Below are positions 58,357 to 64,000 of a stretch of 64,000 nucleotides of DNA, piece after piece. The position numbers and the translations under genes are program-made. Source of the DNA: an uncultured Hyphomicrobiales bacterium (GTDB taxonomy: Bacteria > Pseudomonadota > Alphaproteobacteria > Rhizobiales > Xanthobacteraceae); NCBI GenBank assembly GCA_903878085.1, contig CAIRGJ010000008.1, positions 62,001 to 126,000 of the forward strand, written 5' to 3'. Positions within the stretch are counted from its first letter, which is position 1, and every line of letters starts with the position of its first letter. The notes beneath the pieces are model-generated. The model saw only the letters and a list, made by a program, of their open reading frames with translations. It was not told the DNA's origin and did no database searches.

Positions 58357-58746
58357 ATGATCAAAATTGTCGCGCTTGGTGTTGTCGCCCTGGCGCTGGC
58401 CGCCGCGCCCGCCGCCGCCCTCGACATCAATTCCTTCCGCGCCCAGAACCGGCTGCCGCCGCTGTCGTCGAGCGCGATGCTGTCGGGCCTGGCCTATAGC
58501 CACGCCCGCGGCCTGGCGAGCCGCAACCGCCTCGACCACGACGGCTTCCGGCAGCGCATGGTGGGGTCGGCCGGCGCCGAGAACGTCGCGGTGGGCTGCG
58601 CCGACGAAGACTGCGCCTACCGCCTATGGGCGAAGTCGGCCGGCCACCGCCGCAACATGCTGATGAGGGGCGTCACCAGCTACGGGCTCGCCTCGGCGAC
58701 GGCGGAGAATGGCCGGCGCTATTGGGTGCTGGAACTGGGGAATTGA
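58357..58746 (+). CDS. Secreted CAP/SCP-domain protein
   Basis: 129 residues with a signal peptide (ending PAAALD). CAP-domain marks: NSFRAQNRLPPL, LAYSHARGLASRNRLDHDGF (first His site), GAENVAVGC and WAKSAGHRRNML (second His). The length is at the short end for the family. CAP proteins are extracellular with diverse roles. A decayed partial copy lies 0.7 kb upstream. Confidence 0.85.
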   Translation: MIKIVALGVVALALAAAPAAALDINSFRAQNRLPPLSSSAMLSGLAYSHARGLASRNRLDHDGFRQRMVGSAGAENVAVGCADEDCAYRLWAKSAGHRRNMLMRGVTSYGLASATAENGRRYWVLELGN

Positions 58747-58869
58747 GCGGGTCCCCGCCCTTTATTCCCCGCGCCCGCAAAAATGTCATGGCCGCGCCGG
58801 AGCGCAAAACGCGCTAGCCTGCCGCCCAAGCCGTCCGCGCGAAGCGGCGGCAAAAACAAGGGGGAGACC

Positions 58870-59358
58870 ATGACAACTCGTTTGACCATCCTGCTCGCCG
58901 GCGCCGCCGTTGCGATTGCCGCGCCTGCGTCCGCGCAACTGCTCGCGCACAAGGACATCTCGGCCTCGATCGCCATCACCATCGTGCAGACCGCGATCGA
59001 GACCTGCAAGGCCAACGGCTACGCCGTGTCGTCGACTGTGGTCGGCCGCAACGGCGAGATCCTCGCCCAGGTGCGCGGCGACAATACCGGGCCGCACACC
59101 ACCGAGAACAGCTTCCGTAAAGCGTATACGGCCCGCACCTTCCGCATCACGTCCGGCGAGATGGTCGAGCGCGTCAAGAAAGACCCGACCATGGGCGCCA
59201 TCCATCTCACCAACATCATCGCCAACCAGGGCGCGCTGCCGATCAAGGTCGGCGACGAGGTGATCGGGGCGGCCGGGGCCTCCGGCGCGCCGGGCGGCGA
59301 AAAGGACGAGGCCTGCGTCAAGGCCGGCATCGACAAGGTGGCGGATCAGTTGAAGTAA
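58870..59358 (+). CDS. Exported GlcG/HbpS-like (heme-binding-type) protein
   Basis: About 162 residues from the ATG at 58870 (MTTRLTILLAGAA), with GGGGGAG upstream and a signal peptide ending PASAQ. The rest is a GlcG/HbpS domain: SIAITIVQTAIETCKANGY, STVVGRNGEILAQVRGD, KAYTARTF and GVSGAPGG-like GASGAPGGEKDEACVKAGI. HbpS senses heme and degrades it in Streptomyces; GlcG is uncharacterised. Ligand binding here is an inference. Confidence 0.85.
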   Translation: MTTRLTILLAGAAVAIAAPASAQLLAHKDISASIAITIVQTAIETCKANGYAVSSTVVGRNGEILAQVRGDNTGPHTTENSFRKAYTARTFRITSGEMVERVKKDPTMGAIHLTNIIANQGALPIKVGDEVIGAAGASGAPGGEKDEACVKAGIDKVADQLK

Positions 59359-59400
59359 CGCCGCGCTGCGTCATGGCCAAAAGCCCCGCGCGGTAGAATT

Positions 59401-59414
59401 TTGACGCACATCAA
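59401..59414. promoter_or_regulatory. FNR/FixK-like box (TTGACGCACATCAA)
   Basis: TTGAC-N4-ATCAA, 86 bp upstream of the 59501 start. One half is consensus ATCAA and the other TTGAC. Confidence 0.5.
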
Positions 59415-59500
59415 CGGAAAATACACCTCGCCGGCCGATGGTGCGGGCCTCATCGCGTCACGGCCGCCGGGCCGTGGCCGTTCACGCAAAGGATTCGACC

Positions 59501-59770
59501 ATGAACCGCATTGCACTATTCCTGGGCGCGCTACTCATCGGCATCGCCTTCACCGGTACGGGCGCCTCCGCCCATGGCTGGGGACACGGCTGGTTCGGCT
59601 GGCACCACGGCTCGCCGCATTACGGCTGGCGCTATCGGGCCGGCGGCGGGCCGGTCAAGGCGGGCCCGTTCTGCTGGGTCGACACCGACAGTTCGCGCGG
59701 TTTCGGCTATTATAAATCCTGCGACGGCGGCACGCTGCGCCATCAGCGCCGGCACCGTCACCACCGCTAG
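59501..59770 (+). CDS. Small secreted His/Gly-rich protein with a C-terminal CWxxTDSxRGFGYYxxC motif
   Basis: 89 residues from the ATG at 59501. Signal peptide (ending ASA), then a His/Trp/Gly-rich segment (HGWGHGWFGWHHG) and the motif CWVDTDSSRGFGYYKSC, with a basic His/Arg-rich tail. The motif is shared with the 57867 protein. The histidines suggest metal binding. An FNR-like box is upstream. Confidence 0.75.
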   Translation: MNRIALFLGALLIGIAFTGTGASAHGWGHGWFGWHHGSPHYGWRYRAGGGPVKAGPFCWVDTDSSRGFGYYKSCDGGTLRHQRRHRHHR

Positions 59771-59880
59771 GCGGGAGCCGCCGGCCGCGCCATTGGTCGG
59801 CGCTGCCGTTTGATCTAACATCGGGGGCCGCCGTCACGGGCGGCCTCTTTCTTTTTCTTTGACGCGAGGTTGCGAACCCC

Positions 59881-60306
59881 ATGCCGCTTTCCGACACCAT
59901 CAAGACCCTCATCCGCAACGCCTGGGACGACGGCTATCCGTGCCTGGTCGCCACCAACGGCAAGGAGGGGCCGAACATCACGCCCAAGGGCTCGATGATC
60001 GTGTTCGACGACGGACATCTCGCCTGGTGGGAACGCTCGAAGCGCGCGGCGCTGGAGAATCTCACGCTCGATCCGCGGGTCTGCATTATGTACGCCAACT
60101 TCCAGGCGCAGCACGACAAGGTGCTGGAGTCGGGCTTCCTGCGCTTCTTCGGCAGCGTCGTGCTGCACGAGTCGGGGCCGATCCACGACAAGATCTTCTC
60201 GATGCTGCTGCCGCGCGAGCAGACCCATGTCGGCGCCGACACCGGCATCGGCGCCTTGGTGAAGATCGAGAAGGCGATCGACATCCGCAACAAGCCGATC
60301 ATGTAG
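59881..60306 (+). CDS. Pyridoxamine 5'-phosphate oxidase-like flavin-binding protein
   Basis: 141 residues forming a split-barrel fold. PCLVATNGKEGPNITPKGSM is the FMN-binding start, and DGHLAWWERSKRAALENLT follows. Short PNPOx-like proteins bind FMN or F420 and often act as general reductases. Its GAGG Shine-Dalgarno is about 11 nt before the ATG. Confidence 0.85.
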   Translation: MPLSDTIKTLIRNAWDDGYPCLVATNGKEGPNITPKGSMIVFDDGHLAWWERSKRAALENLTLDPRVCIMYANFQAQHDKVLESGFLRFFGSVVLHESGPIHDKIFSMLLPREQTHVGADTGIGALVKIEKAIDIRNKPIM

Positions 60307-60370
60307 CGTCCCGGCCGCGCGAGATCCCCGGATCATTTTTCTTGAAGAAGTCTTCCGGGGATGACGGTCC
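60307..60370. repeat. Dispersed intergenic repeat
   Basis: GATCCCCGGATCA and TCCGGGGATGACGG form nested inverted repeats between the PNPOx gene and the convergent PHA-system gene. Same class as those at 4874-4992 and 6446-6576. Confidence 0.55.
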
Positions 60371-60379
60371 TGTGGACCG

Positions 60380-60691
60380 TCACTTCTTCTCCAGCATCAG
60401 CTGGCCCTTCTGGCCGATGACGCGCTGCGCGGCGTGGGCGAAGTGCGCCAGCAGCCACGGCAGCGTGACCTCAAGCCGCACCGCGCCCTCGTAGACGTCG
60501 ATGAAGCCGGAGGCGTGCTGGCCCAGCGCCGAGACGCCGAAGGTCAGGCGGTCGCCGCTCCAGGTCTCCTCCTGGATCGTGAGCAGACGCGCGAATTCGC
60601 CACGGGCGCGGCCAACGCCGTCCTTGATGCGGCGCAGCGCCTCGTCCTTGCCGAGACGGTGGGGAATAACGACGATCAGCGGTTCAGCCAT
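60380..60691 (-). CDS. Polyhydroxyalkanoic acid system family protein
   Basis: 103 residues matching PHA_gran_rgn: IVVIPHRLGKDEALRRI at the start, GVSALGQHASGFIDV in the middle, and LEVTLPWLLAHFA near the end. Named for its genome link to PHA granule genes; the molecular role is unknown. GAGGAC precedes the ATG. Confidence 0.88.
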   Translation of the reverse strand: MAEPLIVVIPHRLGKDEALRRIKDGVGRARGEFARLLTIQEETWSGDRLTFGVSALGQHASGFIDVYEGAVRLEVTLPWLLAHFAHAAQRVIGQKGQLMLEKK

Positions 60692-60834
60692 TTTTTAGTC
60701 CTCGGCGGCGCTGCGGGCGGCTCGTCCCGCATGTGGGGACGCCGCCGCGACAAGAAAAGGGCCGGAACTATCGGCTCTGCCACAATCGCGCCTTGCAGCA
60801 TGCTATGCTGCCGCCTCGGGCTGGAGGAGTTGCG

Positions 60835-61545
60835 ATGCGTCTCAGCCGTATGATGCCGGTGCTGGCCGTGTTCGCCGCAGCGGCAATGTTCGCCGCACCC
60901 GCGCGCGCCGATGTCCTCATTTCCATCGACAAGTCTGCGCAGCAGATGACCGTCGCGGTCGACGGCGCCATCCGCTACATCTGGCCCGTGTCGACCGGCC
61001 AGACGCGCTACGACACGCCATCGGGCCAATTCAAGCCGTTCCGCATGGAGCTCGACCACTTCAGCCGCGAGTGGGACGACGCGCCGATGCCGCATTCGAT
61101 CTTCTTCACCGAGCAGGGCCACGCCATCCACGGTTCCAACCACGTCAGGGCGATCGGCACGCCGGCATCGCACGGCTGCGTGCGGCTGGAGCCGAAGAAT
61201 GCCGCGGTGCTGTTCGCACTGGTGAAGCAGGAGAAAATGGCCAACACCCGCGTGGTGCTGGCCGGCAAAACGCCGACGACAAAAGACGTTCCGGTGGCGC
61301 GCCGCGAGACCAGCTATCAGCGCCGTTACAGCAACGACGATCAGCGCGGCTTCAGCAATACCGACGACGATCCGGATTACACCGCCGCGGCGCCGCAGCG
61401 GCGACAGCGCACGGTGGAGCGCAGCGGTCGCACTTATGACGATACGCGGCGTTATTATTACGACAGCGACAGTCCTTATGACGCGCCGCCACGCCGCTAT
61501 TACCGCGTCGAGCAGCAGCCTTTTGGCTGGCCGTTCGGACGTTAG
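60835..61545 (+). CDS. L,D-transpeptidase (YkuD family)
   Basis: About 236 residues from the ATG at 60835, with GGAGGAG upstream. Signal peptide (ending PARAD) and a YkuD catalytic domain at about residues 25-145. The catalytic segment is AIHGSNHV followed by SHGCVRLEPKNAAVLF, with the Cys nucleophile. It crosslinks peptidoglycan or attaches lipoproteins. The last 85 residues are disordered and rich in Arg, Asp and Tyr, perhaps for cell-wall or outer-membrane contact. Confidence 0.93.
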   Translation: MRLSRMMPVLAVFAAAAMFAAPARADVLISIDKSAQQMTVAVDGAIRYIWPVSTGQTRYDTPSGQFKPFRMELDHFSREWDDAPMPHSIFFTEQGHAIHGSNHVRAIGTPASHGCVRLEPKNAAVLFALVKQEKMANTRVVLAGKTPTTKDVPVARRETSYQRRYSNDDQRGFSNTDDDPDYTAAAPQRRQRTVERSGRTYDDTRRYYYDSDSPYDAPPRRYYRVEQQPFGWPFGR

Positions 61546-61610
61546 ATGGCCGGGATGGAACCGACGGCGCGGCTGCGGCTTTATTCCAAATCGATTCTAG
61601 GAGCGGCTCG

Positions 61611-61760
61611 ATGATCCGCAAACTCGCCAGCGGCAAATACCGGCTCTATTCGCGCAAGAAGAATCCCAAGACCGGCAAGCGGCGCAATCTCGGCACCTTC
61701 ACCGGCAAAGCCGCCGCGCTACAGCACGAGCGCGAGATACAATATTTTAAGCGGCATTGA
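61611..61760 (+). CDS. Conserved 49-residue basic protein
   Basis: Begins MIRKLASGKYRLYSRKKNPK, followed by GKRRNLGTF and HEREIQYFKRH. Strongly basic, with a Lys/Arg-rich beta-hairpin-like start. Similar short proteins occur in many rhizobia. Nucleic acid binding is plausible. GGAG lies upstream of the ATG. Function is unknown. Confidence 0.78.
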   Translation: MIRKLASGKYRLYSRKKNPKTGKRRNLGTFTGKAAALQHEREIQYFKRH

Positions 61761-61856
61761 GGCCGCACGGAACAGTTCCGGCCCTCAGGCATTGAATGTG
61801 CGAGTGCGCTCTGGCTGCGCACATTCCGTTGTCCATCTTTAGTCGGGAGCATCATC

Positions 61857-62363
61857 ATGCGCGTCAAATTTGCTGCATTGTCGTTGGCCGGCATGCTGGC
61901 CGTTGCTTGCGGAGCCGGCCCGTCGTTCGGCCAAGCCATGCTTGGCGCACCGGCAGCTGGCGGCGGTAGCCCGCCGGCCGCTGCGGCGCCCGCCGCGCCT
62001 TCAGGCGGCGGTGCAATGGGCGGCGGCGGTGCGAGGGCTCCGGCCGCGCAGCAGAATGCCGGCCCGCGCGGCGGCAATTTCGGCGGTGGCCGCAGTGGCG
62101 TTGTTGGCGGCGGTGGCCCGAACCGGCAGGCCTCGAGCGGACGTCAACGCCGTGGCGGCTATCGAGGCGGATATGTCGGCGGCCCTGCTTTTGGCGGCCC
62201 GTTCTGGGGCGGCAGCCCTTACGCCTATGACGATGGCTACTATGTCGAAGGGCCGGCCGTGGTCGACGGCGATGTCGGCTACTGCATGCGCCGCTTCAAG
62301 TCGTACGATCCGGGCAGCGGCACCTATCTCGGCTTTGACGGCCGCCGCCACCCCTGCCCCTGA
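61857..62363 (+). CDS. Secreted Gly-rich protein with BA14K-like C-terminus
   Basis: 168 residues with GGGAG upstream. Signal peptide (ending SFGQA), an Ala/Pro/Gly-rich middle, GGYRGGYVGGPAFGG repeats, and a C-terminal BA14K-type motif YCMRRFKSYDPGSGTYLGF ending in HPCP with paired Cys. BA14K proteins were described as Brucella lectin-like antigens. Likely envelope or extracellular; no enzyme activity expected. Confidence 0.82.
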   Translation: MRVKFAALSLAGMLAVACGAGPSFGQAMLGAPAAGGGSPPAAAAPAAPSGGGAMGGGGARAPAAQQNAGPRGGNFGGGRSGVVGGGGPNRQASSGRQRRGGYRGGYVGGPAFGGPFWGGSPYAYDDGYYVEGPAVVDGDVGYCMRRFKSYDPGSGTYLGFDGRRHPCP

Positions 62364-62381
62364 ACTCGATCATCATAAAAT

Positions 62382-62437
62382 CTAACCGTGGTGAGCGATG
62401 CCAAGCGCGTCCTCGCCACGGTCCACGATTACCAACA
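62382..62437 (-). pseudogene. Remnant of the 3' end of a hemerythrin-domain gene
   Basis: On the minus strand this reads DRGEDALGIAHHG followed by stop, nearly the same as the C-terminus of the intact hemerythrin gene at 63442 (DRGEDALGVAHHG). DNA identity extends over about 35 of the first 40 bases. The remainder of the gene is absent, so this is a short direct-repeat remnant bordering fkbM. Confidence 0.7.
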
Positions 62438-62581
62438 GCGGCAGCATCCCGCTTTTGACAACTTCGCCAGTGGAAAAGCGCGAGTGCAATCCACTTAAAT
62501 CCCGGTATTGAGGGGTGCAGTGCTTGCGCATCGATCGAGGCTACGATTAGCCTAAGGATCACCAGCAGCGGCGGTAATCCC

Positions 62582-63445
62582 TTGCCTACAACCACCGGCG
62601 ATCAGGCACCAGCGACAGCGTCCGCTGCGGCGATAATACAGCTGGCCGATATTGGCGCGGCCTTTTTTGCGGAAACACCGCCTTACCAGCCTCTGCTGGA
62701 CGGAGGCTTGGCCCGATTATTTGCGTTCGAACCCGATCCACGCGAAACCGAAAATCTGCGGCGGCATCTCGGCAAAACCGGACAGGTTATTCCTTACGCC
62801 GTCGCCGACGGCGCGACGCATATTTTTCATTCGTGCCACAAACTGTCCGGCATGAGTTCGCTGCTCGAGCCCGACCCAAGCGCTTTGGGTTTTTTCAATC
62901 AGTTTCCCGTATTCGGCGCGGTTGAGTCGACCAGCCCGATGGACACTCGCCGTCTCGACGATATCGGGGAAGTACCGCAAATCGATTTTCTCAAAATGGA
63001 TATTCAGGGCGCCGAGTTGATGGTCCTGAAAAACGGACGAAAAAAGCTTTCGGACTGCGTCGTCATCCAGACCGAGATCTCGTTCATCGCATTATACAAA
63101 AGCCAGCCGAGCTTCGGAGACATCGATCTTGAGCTTCGGTCGCAAAACCTAATTCCTCATTGCCTTACGGCAATAAAGCGTTGGCCGATTACGCCAGCCA
63201 TCCGCGACAACGACCCGCGCAAGCCGTTCAATCAGCTTCTCGAAGCGGATATCGTGTATATTAGGGATATTATTCATCCCGACACCATGAGCGACCTGCA
63301 GATCAGGAAACTCGCGACCATCGCGCATGTTGTCTATGACTCGCCGGATCTGGTCATTCGCTGTCTCGCCGAATTGCAGAATCGGAAGGCGTGCGACCAG
63401 CAAGCCGTCGATCAATACATGCAGACGCGTGAGTTGCCGGCTTAG
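62582..63445 (+). CDS. FkbM-family methyltransferase
   Basis: 287 residues with an apparent TTG start and no upstream ATG in frame; the true start may differ. It contains ARLFAFEPDPRETENLRRHL (the S-adenosylmethionine-binding E-P-D motif) and VPQIDFLKMDIQGAELMVLKN, the FkbM signature. FkbM proteins O-methylate sugars or polyketides. Residues 1-30 lack a typical domain. It is flanked by two copies of the hemerythrin gene's 3' end. Confidence 0.85.
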   Translation: MPTTTGDQAPATASAAAIIQLADIGAAFFAETPPYQPLLDGGLARLFAFEPDPRETENLRRHLGKTGQVIPYAVADGATHIFHSCHKLSGMSSLLEPDPSALGFFNQFPVFGAVESTSPMDTRRLDDIGEVPQIDFLKMDIQGAELMVLKNGRKKLSDCVVIQTEISFIALYKSQPSFGDIDLELRSQNLIPHCLTAIKRWPITPAIRDNDPRKPFNQLLEADIVYIRDIIHPDTMSDLQIRKLATIAHVVYDSPDLVIRCLAELQNRKACDQQAVDQYMQTRELPA

Positions 63446-64000
63446 CCGTGATGGGCGACGCCAAGCGCATCCTCGCCACGGTCGAGGATCAGCGGCACGA
63501 TCAGATCTTCCTCGTCGTCGAGATGGCGGATCAAACCCTTGAGCAGCCCGCCGCTGGCTTTCGCATAAGCGTCGCTGCAGCGGATCAGCGTGTCGTTATC
63601 GCCTGACAAAGCCCGCAACAGCGCATTGGCGGTGTCCGCCGTGGCGGCCATGTCGGCATGAATGGCGTGATGGTCGCCTTCCAGCACGTCGAAGCCGCGC
63701 GCCAGCCGGTCTTCCGCCGCGCGGAAAATCGGGAAGTAGTGCAAATCCTCGATCTGGTGATGCACGTTGAGTTGCTGCAGCAGAAACTGCAGCCGCGGCA
63801 CCAATTGGCGCGGAAATTCGGCGGCCGCCAGCGTGCCGTTGCGGAATTGCGCGGTGGTATCCCCGATCGCCCCTGACAACTCTCGAAACATGACGTGCCG
63901 CGACAGCCAGAATTGCGCCATGCTGCCAAGATTGGCATGGCCCTCCCATTGCTCGCGGGGAAACCGGGCGATCAGGACACGCAGATCGTCCGGCCAGCCG
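63442..64000 (-). CDS. Hemerythrin-domain protein (N-terminus outside window)
   Basis: At least 185 residues are visible. The gene continues past the right edge; translation upstream of MAQFW stays open (RVLIARFPREQWEGHANLG). HHE-type ligands are seen in LNVHHQIEDLHYFPIF, LEGDHHAIHADM and IRHLDDEEDLIVPLIL. It would bind a di-iron centre and sense O2 or NO. It overlaps the end of fkbM by 4 bp on the opposite strand. Confidence 0.85.
   Translation of the reverse strand, partial: GWPDDLRVLIARFPREQWEGHANLGSMAQFWLSRHVMFRELSGAIGDTTAQFRNGTLAAAEFPRQLVPRLQFLLQQLNVHHQIEDLHYFPIFRAAEDRLARGFDVLEGDHHAIHADMAATADTANALLRALSGDNDTLIRCSDAYAKASGGLLKGLIRHLDDEEDLIVPLILDRGEDALGVAHHG

Overview
The window is chromosomal DNA from an alphaproteobacterium, most likely a Hyphomicrobiales (Rhizobiales) member near Bradyrhizobiaceae/Xanthobacteraceae. 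The evidence is high GC, a split (circularly permuted) tmRNA gene encoding the tag ANDNYAPVAQAA next to an alpha-type sspB, a thyA-folA-hflK-hflC-DUF2065-degP block, BA14K and DUF4169 proteins, tctC-type solute receptors, and dispersed intergenic palindromes typical of this order. The placement rests on reading the sequence alone.

Layout. 1-4.9 kb: an NMT1/SsuABC-type ABC importer (receptor, permease, ATPase, with a cupin and a PEBP protein between them) and a divergent Opu-type permease-receptor fusion. 5-9.3 kb: the branched-chain amino acid operon ilvB-ilvN-small ORF-ilvC on the minus strand, with a promoter, an Ile/Leu/Val-rich leader peptide and a transcription attenuator upstream. 9.4-21.8 kb: six chemoreceptor genes in tandem on the minus strand, some with near-duplicate intergenic spacers. 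21.9-24 kb: miaA and serB diverge from overlapping 5' ends, followed by a 29-codon small ORF. 24-29.9 kb: degP, DUF2065, hflC, hflK, folA, a GNAT gene and thyA, all minus strand. 30-38.2 kb: tricarboxylate-type transporters (tctA, tctB, two tctC), a two-gene chromate transporter, and a TonB receptor behind a Zur-like palindrome. 38.4-41.3 kb: a histidine kinase remnant, ssrA, sspB and fumC. 41.3-52.6 kb: mostly metabolic and envelope genes (DUF4169, RHH protein, asmA, FAD oxidase, hydroxyacid dehydrogenase, thioesterase, Vgb-like propeller, dienelactone hydrolase, tctC, SDR). 52.7-55.2 kb: a UvrD-family helicase with a frameshift. 55.3-57.5 kb: an AT-richer two-gene island encoding a HEPN-like protein and a P-loop ATPase. 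57.5-64 kb: small secreted proteins, an L,D-transpeptidase, an FkbM methyltransferase and a hemerythrin-domain gene.

Genes that work together: ilvBNC form one pathway under one attenuator. HflK/HflC and DegP are envelope proteostasis factors. SspB is the adaptor that delivers ssrA-tagged proteins made by the neighbouring tmRNA. TctA/TctB need a TctC receptor, and three occur here.

The items most worth a second look are the HEPN-like/ATPase pair, the chemoreceptor array placed between ilvB and miaA, a pair of small secreted proteins that share a CWxxTDSxRGFGYYxxC motif and have FNR/FixK-like boxes upstream, the 29-residue ORF beside serB, and two +1 G-run frameshifts (tctB and the helicase).
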